From NCBI RefSeq assembly GCF_964656455.1, contig NC_135714.1:63947850-64011849 (forward strand): a stretch of DNA of 64,000 bases. Direction: 5' to 3'. Under the pieces are notes generated by a model. It was not told the DNA's origin and did not search any database. It saw only the letters and a program-made list of their open reading frames with translations. Made by a program: the position numbers and the translations under genes. Numbering within the stretch: the stretch's first letter is position 1; each line of letters opens with the position of its first letter. This document shows positions 33,791-46,104 of this stretch, piece by piece. This DNA is from Halichoerus grypus. Taxonomy: Eukaryota > Chordata > Mammalia > Carnivora > Phocidae.

Positions 33791-36340
33791 CTAACCCAAC
33801 TATATTCATAATCACTTTGAACATCAATGGTCTAAATGCACTAATTATAAGACAGAGATTGCCAGAATCGATCAAAAACCGCAATCCAACTATATGCTGT
33901 CTACAAGAAAGCCACTTTAAATATAAAGGCACATATAAAAGAAAGCAAAAGAATGGAGAAAAATATGCCATACTAACACTAATCAAAAAAAAGCAGGAGT
34001 GGCTATATTAAATTCAGACAGAACAGACTTCAAAGCAAGGAAGATTGTCAGGGATAAAGAATACTATGTAATGATAAAGGGATCAATTCTCCAAGAGGAC
34101 ATGCTAATACTTAACATGTATGCAGCTAACAATAGAGCATCAAACTAAATGAGGTAAAAAATAATAGAATTGCAAAGAGAAATAGATGAACCCACTATCA
34201 TAGTTGGAAAAAACTTCAACACCTCTCTAACAGAAATGGACAGATCCAGCAGGCAGAAAATCAGTAAGGATATAGCTGAATTCAACAACACCATCAATCA
34301 ATAGACACCTATAGACAACTTCATTCAGCAACAGCAGAATACACATTCTTCTCAAGTTCACATGAAACATTCACCAAGACAGAGCACAATCTGTGTGACA
34401 AAACCAAATTTAACAAATGTTAAAGAACACAAATCATACATCTCCTCTCAGGCTACAGTGGAATTAAACTAGAAATCATTAACAGAAAGATAATTGGATA
34501 ATCCAAAATACATGGAGATTAAACAGCATACTTCAATATAACACAAGGATCAAAAAAGAAATCTCAAGAGAAATTTTAAAAGATTTTGAACTAAAGGAAA
34601 ATGAAACTAGGACTTATTAAAATCTGTGGGATGCAACAAAAGCAGTGCTTAAAGGGGAATGTATGGCATTAAATTAATCTATAGAAGAAGAAAAATATAA
34701 AATTAATAATCTAAGTTTTCACCTCTGAAATTAGAAAAAGAAGAGCAAATTAAATCCAAAGTAAGCAGAAGAAAAGAAATAATAAGAACTAGAGTGGAAA
34801 CCAATGAAATTGTTAATAAGAAATTAATAGAGAAAATCAAAACCAAAAGCTGATTCTGTGAAAAGAATGGTGAGAGACAAAATTGATAAGCCTCAAGCCA
34901 TGTTAATAAACAAAAAAAAAAAGAATGGACACAAATTATTAATATCAGAAATAAAAGAGGGGATATCTTTACAAATCCTATGGACATTAAAAGGATAATA
35001 AAAGAATACCATGAAAAGCTCTATATCCACTAATTTGATAACCTGAATGAAACAGACTAATTTCCTGAAAGACACAATTACCAAAACTCATACAAGAAGA
35101 AATAGACAATATGAATAGCCTATATTTATTAAAGAAATTGAATCAATAATTAATAACCTTTCAAAACAGAAAGCACCAGAACCAAATGGGCTCACTGGCG
35201 AATTCTACCAAATATTTAAAGAAGAAACTGTATCAATTTTCTGCAATCTCTTTCAGAGGACAGAAGCATAGGGAATAGTTCCTAATTCATTCTATAAGGC
35301 CATCATACCCTAATATTAAAACTAGACAAAGACATAACAAGAAAAGATAATTACATACCAATATTTCTCAAGAAGATATAAACATCCTCAATAAAATATT
35401 AGCCAATTGAATATAACAATGTATAAAAAGAATTACATACCACAAACAAGTAGGATTTATCCCAGATATGCAAATATAGTTTAACATTCTAAAATCTATG
35501 TAATACATCACATCAACAAGCTAAAAAATAAAAATCATATGAGCATCTATTTAGATGCAGAAAAAAACAGAAAATCGAGCACTGATTCATGATAAAAATT
35601 CTCAGTAAACTAGGAATAGAGAATTCCTCATCTATAAAATCCTAGAGCTAACATCCTACTTTAATGGTGAAAAATTCAAAACTTGCCCACTAAGATCAGG
35701 TACAAGGCAGATATCCTCTCTCACCACTCTTTTTCAACATCATACTAGAAGTTTTACCTAGTGCAATAAGACAAGAAAAAAGAAAGAAAAGGAATACAGG
35801 TTGGGAGAAAGACATAAAAATATCTTTGCTCACAAGTGACATGATCATCCATGCAGAAAATCTCAAAAAAGCAACAACAACAACAACCCCTCCAATAACT
35901 AATAAGTGATCATAACAAGGTTGCAGGATACAAGGTTAAAGCCAGTAACTTCCCTATATACCAGCAATAAACAAATGAAATTTGAAATTAAAAACACAAT
36001 GCCATTTACACTGACACTTAAACATGAAATACTTAGGTGTAAATCTTTTAAAATATGTATAAAATCTATATGAAGAGAATTATAGAAATTTGATGAGTGA
36101 AATAAAAAAACTAAAATGGAGTCCATGTTCATATTGAGGAAGACTCAAGGTTCAGTTCTTCCCAACCTAGTCTATAGATTCATTCAATACAATCCCAATC
36201 AAAATCCTAGCAAGTTATTTTGTGCCATCAACAAGCAAATTCTAAAATTTATAAGGAGAGACAAAAGACCCAGGCTAGTCAACACAATACTGAAAAAGAA
36301 GAACGAAGCTGGATGACGAATACTACCTGACTTCAATCGG
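33791..36340 (+). pseudogene. Old L1 ORF2 remnant, first part
   Basis: Begins with NINGLNALIIRQRLPESIKNRNP-type wording and CCLQESHF (endonuclease, 33817 on), then RT wording (FNIILEVLPSAIRQ near 35730-35775) up to a 'ctacctgacttcaa' piece at 36322-36335. Stops and indels are everywhere, so it is far older than the L1 at 0.2-4.4 kb. ORF2 resumes at 37499. Confidence 0.88.
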
Positions 36341-37498
36341 GTCCAATCAGAACTAAAATTTGTATTTGCTTTAACAAGCGCCTCCATATAAAGAAGGCAT
36401 GCCAGAAAGTGAAGCCAAACACAGCAGAGGGAGCAAAAAGTTAAAAAAAAAAAAAAGACAAGCTTCTTAAACATTACTTGAGTCTTGGACTTTGCAGTTA
36501 CATGAACTAATGTGCTGGGGGATTTCATTTTGTTTTGTTTTGGGTTTGTTTTATTTATTTATTTTGCTTTTTGCTTTAGCTAGTTTGAGTTGGATTTTCT
36601 GTCATTAACAACAGAAGGAGTATTCCCTGATATAGGCCTTTATGTAGTCAACAAATATTACTAGGTCCTAGAGATTCAGTAATAAAAAAGACACCATTTC
36701 TGTCCTCAAAAAGTTGAGAGTCTAGATGAAAAGATAAGAAAGTATGTTAAGTGCTGAGACAGGAAAAGTTCAAGAAACCATTTGAATACATATTAAGTTC
36801 TAGATAGCATCAGTTCTCAGCATCAGGAGAAAACTAGATTATCACTAAGATGTTCATTTGATATGAGGTGGTAAAGACTGGATAGAGTATGACCCTGTTA
36901 AAACTTTGTGGAAAGGCTGGTTGGAACTCTGGGACATCAATGGCCCAGCCATTCACTGGGATTCAGTTCCCCACTGATGGGAAGATAATAGTTAAAAACA
37001 AAAACAAAACAAAACAAAACCACCAAAACAAACAAACAAAAACCTATTTACAAGGGCTAAGACTAATTTGGCAAAGTAGCCTCAAAACAATGAGTTTTAG
37101 GGGTGCGTGGGCGATGCAGTCAGTCAAGCCCCGACTCTTGGTTTCAGCTCAGGTCACAATCTCTGATCTCTGGGTTGTGAGATCAAGCCCCATGACAGGC
37201 TCTGCATTCAGCATTCAGTTTGCTTAGAGTTTCTCTCTCTTTCTCTCTCTGTCTCTCCCCACCATGCTCTCTCTCCCTTTCTCGCTCTAAAATAAATAAA
37301 GTTAAAAAAAAAAAAACAGTGAGTTTTAGGTAGGGAACCCTTAGACCAGTTTTCTCATTAGATATCCACAGTGTTAGGGATATGGCAGGAGAAAAGAGAA
37401 AAGAGAAAAAAGAAAAAAGGGGGGAAGTCACATCAGTTTTACATTCTAACCTTTATCAAGCTCAAATTCCCCCCTTTATGATAGCATTAAGAGGGGGG
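36341..37498. other. 1.15-kb block separating two parts of one L1
   Basis: The L1 ORF2 stops at 36340 and resumes at 37499 almost at the next codons. The block between is not L1. It has an A14 run near 36439-36452, an old repeat-like phrase ('caacaaatattactaggtcc', about 36650-36740), a SINE (37101-37315), a GAAAA-rich stretch and a C6/G6 inverted repeat at its right edge. I cannot identify it, and no TSD is evident. Confidence 0.55.
37101..37315 (+). mobile_element. SINEC, older subtype, 14-bp TSD
   Basis: 'gggtgcgtgggcgatgcagtc', 'ggtcacaatctctgatctctg' and CT-rich, ending in A12. TSD acaatgagttttag/acagtgagttttag at 37087-37100 and 37316-37329. Confidence 0.93.
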
Positions 37499-37640
37499 TA
37501 AGATTTACTATAAAGAAGTGTGGTATTGGTAAAAGAATAAACGAATAGATCAATGGAACAGAATAGAGAGTACAGAAATAGACCCTTATAAATAGAAAAA
37601 AGAGAAAAGGCAATACATGGAGCAAAGATACTCTCTTCAA

Positions 37641-37826
37641 GGGACACCTGGGTGGCTCAGTTGGTTAAGCATCTGCCTTCAGCTCAGGTCATGATCTCAG
37701 GGTCCTGGGATCAAGCCCCACATCCAGCTCTCTACTCAACGGGGAGTCTGCTTCTTCCTCTGTGCTCTCACTCCCTCCCTCTCTCTCTCTCAAATAAATA
37801 AATAAAATCTAAAAAAAAAAAAAAAA
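37641..37826 (+). mobile_element. SINEC inside old L1, 15-bp TSD
   Basis: 'gggacacctgggtggctcag' to A17. TSD agatactctcttcaa/agacactctcttcaa at 37626-37640 and 37827-37841, both being L1 ORF2 sequence. Confidence 0.95.
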
Positions 37827-37854
37827 AGACACTCTCTTCAATAAATGGTGCTGA

Positions 37855-38283
37855 GCTTTCCAGCAAGGACCTGGCAGAATAGCTCCCAAAAAGAAGGGTG
37901 GAAAGAAGAGCCATTCTGCCATCGAAGAGGTACTGACCAGAGAATACACCATCAACATTCACAAGCACATCCATGGAGTGGGTTTCAAGAAGCATGTCCC
38001 TCGGGCACTCAAAGAGACCCAGAAATTTGCCATGCGGGAGATGGGAACTCCAGATGTGTGCAATTACACCATGTTCAACAAAGCTGTCTGGGCCAAAGGA
38101 ATAAGGAACGTTCCATACCGTATCCACGTGCAGTTGTCCAGAAAACATAACGAGGATGAAGATTCACCAAACAAGCTCTAAATGTTTGCTACCTATGTAC
38201 TTGTCACCACTTTCAAAAATCTACAATTAATGTGGATGAGAACTAACCACTGATTGTCAAACAAAGGTATAAAACTATTTTTA
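37855..38283 (+). pseudogene. RPL31: RPL31 processed pseudogene
   Basis: A retrocopy of the mRNA for ribosomal protein eL31 of the large subunit. It is intronless, begins in the 5' UTR ('ctttcc'), and runs through the coding region and 3' UTR ('gtggatgagaactaa', then a decayed AATAAA). TSD aaatggtgctga at 37843-37854 and 38284-38295 is perfect; both copies are L1 sequence. The start codon is ATA (37879-37881), six bases are lost near codon 9, and a TAA at 38179-38181 replaces a tyrosine codon, removing about 24 C-terminal residues. Within 37978-38181 the frame still reads [21 protein letters not shown] and EDEDSPNKL. Several basic residues are changed. The poly(A) tail is almost absent. It lies only 28 bp after a SINE and is very unlikely to be functional. 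Confidence 0.95.
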
Positions 38284-39689
38284 AAATGGTGCTGAAACAA
38301 CTGGTCATCCACATGAAAAAAAAATGAATCCAGACACAGAACTTACACACTTCACAAACATTAACTCAAAATGGATCAAAGACCTAATGTAACATCTAAA
38401 ACTAGAAATATCCTAGAAGACAAAATAAGAGAAAACCTACATAACCTTGGGTGGGGCAATGACTTTTTAGATACAACACCTAAGGCACAATCCATGAAAG
38501 AAATAATTAATAAGCTAGACTTTATTAAAATTAAAAGCTTGAGCTCTGCAAAAGGCAATGCCAAGGGAATGAGAAGAGAAGCCACAGAGTGAGAGAAAAT
38601 ATTTTCAAAACACATACCTGGTAAAGGACTATTATCCAAAATAGACAAAGAACCCTTGAAATTTAACAATAAAAAAACAATCAACCCAATTAAAAAATGG
38701 ATCAAAGATCTTACCAGATACCTCACCAAAAAAGATATACAGATGGCAAATAAGCTCATGAAAAAATGCTTCACATCATATGTCATTAGGGAAACATAAA
38801 TTAAAACAACAAGATACCATTACATGCCTATTAGAATGGTCAAAATCCAGAACATTGACAACACCAAATACTGGCAAGGATGTAGAGCAATAGGAACTCA
38901 TTGCTGGTGGAAATGCAAAGTGATACAGCCACTCTGGAAAATTTATTACAAAACTGAACATGCTTTTATTATAAGACTCATCAATAGTACTTCCTGGTAT
39001 TTACCCAGGGAGTTGAAGATTATATCCACACACAAAAAATGCATGTGGATGTTTATAACATCTTTATTCATAATTGCCAAAACTTGGAAGCAACCAAGTT
39101 GTCCTTCAGTACATGAATGGGTAAATAAACTGGTACACCCAGACAATGGACTATTACTCAGTACTAAAAAGAAATGAGTGATCTCACCATGAAAAGACAT
39201 GGAGGAACCTTACCTGCATACTACTAAGTGAAGAAGCCAATCTAAAAAGGCTACATATACTGTATGATTTTAACAAATAACATTCTGGAAAAAGCAAAAC
39301 TATGGAGACAATAAAAAGATCAGCGTTACCCGGGGTTGGGAGGAGGGGGGAGGGATGAATAGGTAGAGTACAGAGAATTTTTAGGGTATCATACTCTGTT
39401 ACCATTATGATGGACACATGTCATTATACATTTGTCCAAACCCATTGAATGTACAACACCAAGAGTGAACTTTAATTTGAACTATGGACTTTGGGTGATT
39501 ATGATGTGTCAATGTAGGTTCAGCAGTTAAAACAAACGTAGCACTCTGGTGAGGAATATTGATAAAAAGGGAGGCTGTGCCTTGGGACAGAGGTATATGA
39601 GAAACCTCTATACCTTCCCTTCAATTCTGCTGTAAAAAAAGAGTCTTAATTAAAAAAATAAAATAAACACTAAAGAAAGTGGAATATAA

Positions 39690-39955
39690 TTGGGGTGGTG
39701 ATTAAGAATACTGGTTATAGAGCTGGACTGACTCTGTTCACATTACAGTTTTACCACTCACTAGCTTTGTGAGCTAGAGCACAGTGTTTAAAAAGTCTAT
39801 TTCCTCATCTTTAAAAGGGGGATAATAGTGGTGCCTGTCTCAGAGGGTTGTTGTGATTAATAAGGTAACACATGGGAAGCACTGTAAACAATGCCTGGAA
39901 CACAGTAAGTGTTCAATAAGTGTAGCTGTGGATATTATTATTTAGAATATTAGGG
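39690..39955 (+). repeat. MIR, forward strand, near full length
   Basis: 'gtggtgattaagaatactgg', 'accactcactagctttgtgag', 'cagagggttgttgtgattaa' and 'gtaagtgttcaataagtg' match MIR in order. Confidence 0.9.
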
Positions 39956-42290
39956 TCATTGCAGTAATTGGTAGATTCCTTAAATTATTAGTATTTAGAA
40001 TTTCTGCCAACTCCTGAATAACTACAAATCCAATAATTAGAAAACTCTTACTAGAGATGCCCAATATATTTGTCAGTGATACTGAATGTTACTATTTCAC
40101 TAAGAATGTGCTAATGAAAATTCAGCAAAACAAGTCTTTTAACAACTTTTACAAATGTGCTGCAAACACCCAGGGGAAAAAAAAAAATCTAACCACATTT
40201 TGTACTTGATTTAATGTACCTATTTTAGAATATCTAGGCACCATCTTAGAGGCAGGACCTCCCATTTAAAATACTAGGAGAGGTGCCGGGTTTGGTGGGG
40301 AAACTCAAAAGCCCATGTGTTAAATGTGTTTCCATACATTTCACAGAGAGCTGACCCCAGGTCCCAGCATATGTGTCTAACTGTCTCAGATACCTGAAAG
40401 TAAACAAAGTAGAAAACTAGTCCTGACTATTGAACCAACATAAAAGTTCCGATCAAAAAGATCTCCCCATCAGATGTTCATATATTCAAAAGTTTACCAC
40501 ATCCCATAACGTGTTGACATGTTTACCATGATTTGCTAAGAAGCAGGGGAGACTTTTTTCCACTTAACAGGAGGCTTCGACAATCAGGCTCCTAAAGGGT
40601 TTTAGCAGTTCAAACAGGTGAGTGACAAACGTGATTACAATCAACAAGAAATGGAGGCCAAATCTGCATCTTCTCCTACCCACCCCTCCCCTATGAAATA
40701 TCTCACATTAAACTGCCAAAATGATGAACTTCAGAAAACACTCACAGCCCAGTGACACTCACATTTTCAAGCTGTTATTAACAACTAGTCAGACACCTAA
40801 TAATACTCCCTTGTTTTGTGGGACTCGAAGATGGAAGAACCTGAGCACTTTCCTTTTCACTGTCACATGATGCTATCATCTTATAGTAGGTGGGGGCAGG
40901 AAAGGGGAATTCATGATGTGAAAGACGACATATCTGATACTACAGAAAAGGAAATGGACTGCAGTTAAGAGAACATGGCTTTGCCATTTAAAAAATGAAA
41001 ACAATGGTCTTTCACACACGAGTAGGACTTTCCATGAATTTTTCACACACATTACCTCTTACAATCTTCCCCACGATCTTAAGTAAGGTGAACCTCTAAG
41101 ATTAATCTCTAAAAAAAATCTCTAGGGCTAACACTTCTGATGATCCTAAGAACAAAGAATCTGAAATCTCAAGGAACAATATGTATGGTCATGTAATCTT
41201 CGTCAAGCCTGGTAATTGCATTACCTTTGTTAAAGTATTTTTACATAACTTCTCTCTATTTAAGGAGCATGATGCTCTCAGACAACATGTCAGGTTTGCT
41301 AAAATGTAATCTTTGTTTTTCTATAAATGATTTTCACTTAACTCTCAAGTATGCTTTAATGGAAAATTTAGTCTTCCTAATTCAAGGTGGCTCAGTCACT
41401 CCCAGATATGCCTCAGTCTCTTTGGATTTAAAAATCTATTATTTCATGATTTTCTTTTTTCCCTCCCCTCAAGGGTAATCTAAATTCAATGAGGTTTACA
41501 TTATGTCTCCAGCATCAGGCCAGGAATATCTATGAAGTGTGCATCCTCAGTCTTCACTTGGTCAATGATGAGTGTTTTGTTCACTCTGTCTTTGGGTACA
41601 CTTGGACACTTGATGCTTGTTCTATCTTTACAAGGCTGCCCCGTCATAACCTCCAGATATTAGTGGCTAAACCATTTGCCTCTTTTGGGATTACTGAGTT
41701 ACGTTTAGCTCTTGCCTCTCCCACTAGCGTGCCATGGAGCTCTGAGAGGTTGTCCTTGAACCTAGTGATCAGATATCTTTTCCAGCATTGCCAATCTACC
41801 TCTCAGGCATGATGCTGGACTCAGGGCTTCTCTAAACTTTGCAGTTTGGAGGCTGAACCCCATGGAACTCCACCATGGTCTCATCGGCTCTGGGATCCCC
41901 CACAGACTTGACCAGAATTTTGGCTTCCCTCTGATGCTTAGACTCCCCAAAATGTAAGTAAATAGGGCCCTTTCTGGCCACCACTAAAGCTTACTAGTAG
42001 GGCCATCTCAGATTCCCATGTTCCCACTAGCTGATCACACTTTCATCTCCGTTAGGTGACAAAACAATAACAACAACAACAACAAAAACCCAACAACAAA
42101 AAAAACCCACACCCTGATCCTACATCATCCTGTGGTTTTGCCAACTCTATGCACTAGTATTTGGCACACAGTAACCACCAAATGCAAGTAGCTATTAAGC
42201 CTAAGGAAGTTATACAAAAAACATTTATGCACCTTAGAGTTTTGCCTGAATGAGTAATTCTGGTTGAAATTACTTGATTACAAGGTTAGA
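39956..42290. other. No gene seen; (AAC)n microsatellite
   Basis: Largely unique. A forward 107-codon frame at 41489-41812 and an 83-codon frame at 41227-41478 show no domain, no splice context I can support and no homology I recognise. An AAC-rich microsatellite lies at 42061-42108. Confidence 0.5.
42061..42108. repeat. (AAC)n microsatellite
   Basis: AAC/CAA triplets interrupted by A runs. Confidence 0.85.
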
Positions 42291-42299
42291 GAAAATGGT

Positions 42300-42634
42300 A
42301 GGCTGAATAATGGCCCACCAAAATATCAAGATCATAATCCCCAGAACTTGTGACTATTACCTTATATGTAAAAAGCAATTTGGCATATGTGATTTACTTA
42401 AGGATCTTGAGATAAGAAATTATCCTGGATTATTCAGGTAAATATGAAAAAGGCAAGGAAATGGATTCTCCCCTCAGAGCCTCCATAAGGAATCAGCCCT
42501 ACTGACAACTTGACTTTAGCCCCAGAAGATTCATTTTGTACTTCTGATCCCCAGGACTATAATATAATAAATATGTGTTGTTTTAAACCACTAAATTTAT
42601 AATAATTTGTTACTGCAGCAATAAGAAAATTAAT
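42300..42634 (+). mobile_element. Ancient LTR-type repeat
   Basis: 'taggctgaataatggcccacc', 'cttaaggatcttgagataag', 'caaggaaatggattctcccct', 'gttgttttaaaccactaa' and 'ttactgcagcaataag' are landmarks of an old mammalian LTR-like repeat. The subfamily is not assigned. It is internally deleted. Confidence 0.6.
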
Positions 42635-43215
42635 AAAGAGGCTCTGAAACAAAAATCATGGTATTACCACTTTGAAAAATTATTTGGAAATTTATTACAA
42701 ATTTAAACACATATTTACTATATGATCCAACAAATCCACTCCTAGGTACTTGCTTAAGAAAAATGAAAACATAGTCTTGTACACAAGTATTCATAGCTTC
42801 TTTAACAATAGCCAAAAACTATCAACAACAACCCATCAACAGCTGAATGTATAAACAAAATTATGATGTATTCATATAAAGGAACTACAACATAGCCATA
42901 AAAAGAAATGAACTGATACTCACAACGACATGGATGAATCTCTAAAACATTATGCTGGATGAAGCCTGGAACAAAAAAGTACATTCTATATAATTCCACT
43001 TTCATAAGTTCTATAAAAAGTAAAATTTATCTATAGTGATAGAAGTCAAATCAGTGGTTGCCTAGGGATGTGGGGGCCTTGGCTGTAAAGGAGCATAAAA
43101 TGGGGTGAAGGAAATGTTTTACATTTTGATTGTGGTGGTGGATTTATGGGTGTGTACATGTAACGGAACGTTTTAAATTGTCCTGGCAAACCAATGGCTA
43201 TATTCAAGACTTTAA
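42635..43215 (+). pseudogene. Old L1 ORF2 end and 3' UTR
   Basis: 'tatgatccaacaaatccactcc', 'aacatagccataaaaagaaatg' and 'gacatggatgaatctctaaaac' are the C-terminal ORF2 landmarks of old L1s. 'tcagtggttgcctagggatg' and 'gggtgtgtacatgtaacgg' are 3'-UTR ones. No frame is open. Confidence 0.8.
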
Positions 43216-46104
43216 AAAATGTTGAGTCTAGATTAGAACCCTAAATCCATGTGGATTCTAGATATTCCATACAATTTCCAGAAAATAGCCCTGAGAAACT
43301 GCAGGAATATATTATAAGTGATATAACTGCAAGTCTTTAGATGCCATTCCAAATATAAAAAACACAAAAGGGTTACTGATTTAATGAGTATCCCCTTTTC
43401 TTTTTGGAGAGATATTGTTCCTTTGAAGAAGCCTTATATTTTAAGTTGAACCATGTGAAATTACCCTCTATGTAGGTTAAAAAAGTTGAATATCAGCAAT
43501 TTCATATGATTCCACCTAATGAAAAGCCAATTTTTCAACCAGCTTCACTTCATAGCCAAGTATTAAAAAATAACTGAGTAAGATATTCACTCTTTTCTTA
43601 CTAAGTAAAAAAAATTATATCCTTGAGTGAATATCCTCTTTCAATGTATGCTTTAAAAATTACAATAGAATGATTGTTATTGTTTTATTCTCTGTCAATT
43701 GAATTTCAAATACAGTATATATTTTTAAAAGTACTTTTTCATACAAAATGCTGTCGGTTTAAAACACCCTGCATATATTTACATTCCAAATCAGTGTCAC
43801 TTTCATCATATGTTACCATAGTGGAGTGTTTCTTCTGTAATGCATTAAAAAAAAAAAGAGCAAAGCAGGGTATTCTTAAGCAAACAGACTTTGACAAGCT
43901 GCTCTGCAAGCTTAGGTGCATGTGTTTGATTACTTCAGGTATTTATAATTATCTAAAAGGCAATCTAGAGATAAGCAATTTCAATCCAATTCAGGTCATT
44001 CCTTTCAGTCTTCACTTTAGTTACTGGTTAAAATAATGGTCTTGTTATGTTTGGAAACTACTGTTCTGTGAGTGAGTTAGGATGATGGGGATAAGATCAT
44101 ACACCTGTCGACCTGGGATGAGGAGAGTTCTGGGGAAAACCTGTAACGCTTTCATCTTTTCTTCTTGCTTTCTCCATCAATTGGGCTAAAAATAATAAAA
44201 TTTAGATGGACTAACTCAATCTTTTTGGAAGAACATATACTGAAATCATAGTCCTAGGAATCTTTTTCCTTTGTATAGAAGGGGCTGAAATAAGTTTGGA
44301 ATCAGAAAAAAAAAAAAAAAAAAAAAGGAAGTTCTGTAAAAGAAGAATAAAGAATGATTTATCTTATTAAGATGGAGGATCTGGGGCCTGGAGGAAAGTC
44401 CTATCCAGTCTGCTTTTCGTTACAGAGTGATACCTAAATCGCTGAAAATGAAACAAAGAGAGATGCTACTATCACCAGAATAGGTATTCCCTCCGCACCA
44501 CCACCCCCTCCGCCAGCCCTGGATATTTAGGATGTATCCAAAAACACATTCTCTTCCATTCTTAAAATCAGAAAAAAATATGAAAATGCCATTAATATTT
44601 TGACCTTAAGTTTTTTTTCCTGAAAGATTTTCTATCTTTGGTAACCCTGGATAGTACTTCTTAGAATTTGCAGAATGTTTCTCCACAAAGCAATTAATTC
44701 CTTTCTCTCACGTATCAAGCCACTCCCAATCTTCTTGTTCCCATTATTTAACTGTTCTTCTCTTCCCAGTAAGCCCAAACTTCCAAATCCACTAAAAAAC
44801 CCAAATTTACAAAAGATAAGATACAGTTCTTCAGTGTGTTTTTATATTTTTGCTGGTGTAGCCAAGTCCACATATAATCCAGTGACTGAGAATAACTATG
44901 TTTGGGGATGAGGAGACATATTCCAAATACTTCTTTCCTGAAATGAAAATAAAACCCTCTTGAATTGTTTGTTTCTCCTTAAACAGTCATACTTTTAACC
45001 TTCTGTTTGCCAGATGGTACAACCGAATATCCACTTAATATGAACGTGGTACCTAGATAGGTTAGTTTGAGTCCTATCAGGAAGAAAAATAGGAATGTCA
45101 TTTCTCTGTTTTCAAAAAAAAAGTATGTTCTTTATTTTCTCCTCATTTGTCTGACTCTGAGACAGTGAATACTGATTATAAAAGACACACTGGTGCACCC
45201 AACTTCAGTCCATTTCATCCATCTGGGTAGAGAAAGTATGACAGGCGTGCGTGGGTGTGGATGTGTGTTGTGAGAATGTATAAGCAGGAATGCAGGCTTG
45301 AGAGAGCGAGAAAGTGAGAGCGAGAAAATGGACTGTGAAAATGTAAGTCTACCCCAAATCCTGATTAACAAGTCTGCTATTTAATCTTCATTTATCTTAA
45401 CTCATTTTGTAGTCAGGGCACATGGGTGTCATTTTTCTCAAGGAAGCTTTCTCTGATTAGAAATACAGAACCAACAGAACTGTGGGATATTATTTTAAAT
45501 GCTTCCCTGGTTCTTATCTTTGGATGCCTGTCAGTAAATACAGATACAAATGGAAAGGTCCTAAGTGTAATAACTGAAACAAAGTGTGGAAGTCAAGTGG
45601 TCACACTGGTAATGGGGACTGATAAACCCAGAGCTACAAACTTCCTATATACAGTGCTTTGCTGGCAGACTCTAATACTAGCCTTGAACTAAATCTACTT
45701 TCATTAACTTTGCCTTTCGAATTCTTTTCCCTCCTAAACTCCCACTGTTAGTCCTATTTTGGCTTTGTCCCTTGAGTTATCTTTCGTCTTCTGCTTATTG
45801 TCTCTAACTTCTCACCCTCTAATATTCTTTTCTTCTTAAATTCCTATTATCACTTACGTCAACTACTACAACTTCTCTTATTTTTTGTTTTTATAAACTC
45901 TAAGGTTTCTTTTTCTCTACAAATGTACATTTCTTAAAAGCTTATTATTACCGGACAATTTAATTATTTTTATGAAGTATATGATATTGCAAGACTGTCC
46001 TTGGATTAGCTTTTTTTCTCATTTAGGGAGAGTACATGGAGCTAATAAGCTTAGAAAGATACTGAGAGAAAAATTGCCAGCAACCCTGGATGGTGGTAAC
46101 AGTA
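43216..46104. other. No gene; repeat-poor stretch
   Basis: Almost 2.9 kb with no recognisable transposon apart from an A22 run at 44307-44328. The block 43640-44050 is repeat-free and CpG-poor (see findings). Frames of 78-120 codons are AT-rich and lack domains. Confidence 0.5.

Larger units (their letters stand above)
37499..39665 (+). pseudogene. Old L1 ORF2 remnant, second part, and 3' UTR
   Basis: Continues ORF2 after the 1.15-kb block: 'gtgtggtattggtaaaagaa' and 'gatcaatggaacagaatag' (IDQWN segment), then after two insertions SKTRNILEDKIRENL and the RNMPIRMVKIQN and HCWWKC pieces of the C-terminal domain (38824-39177). The 3' UTR runs from about 39180 to an A-rich end at 39665 with 'gtacaacaccaagagtg' and 'ggtgattatgatgtgtcaatg'. 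A SINE (37641-37826) and an RPL31 retrocopy (37855-38283) lie inside. Confidence 0.88.

Noticed and set aside
37845..38150. 101-codon forward frame over the RPL31 copy
   Set aside because: It is out of frame with RPL31 and starts in L1 sequence. The in-frame RPL31 remnant is the better explanation.
41489..41812. 107-codon forward frame
   Set aside because: No domain, no start context, no homologue I recognise and no supporting splice sites. This length is expected by chance in 64 kb.
43674..44036. 120-codon forward frame
   Set aside because: AT-rich sequence with poly-lysine from an A run and no domain. An antisense frame also exists.
44125..44345. Possible retrocopy ending in A22 at 44307-44328
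   Set aside because: No AATAAA near the A-run and only a weak flanking repeat (agttctg), so a simple A-rich microsatellite is as likely.
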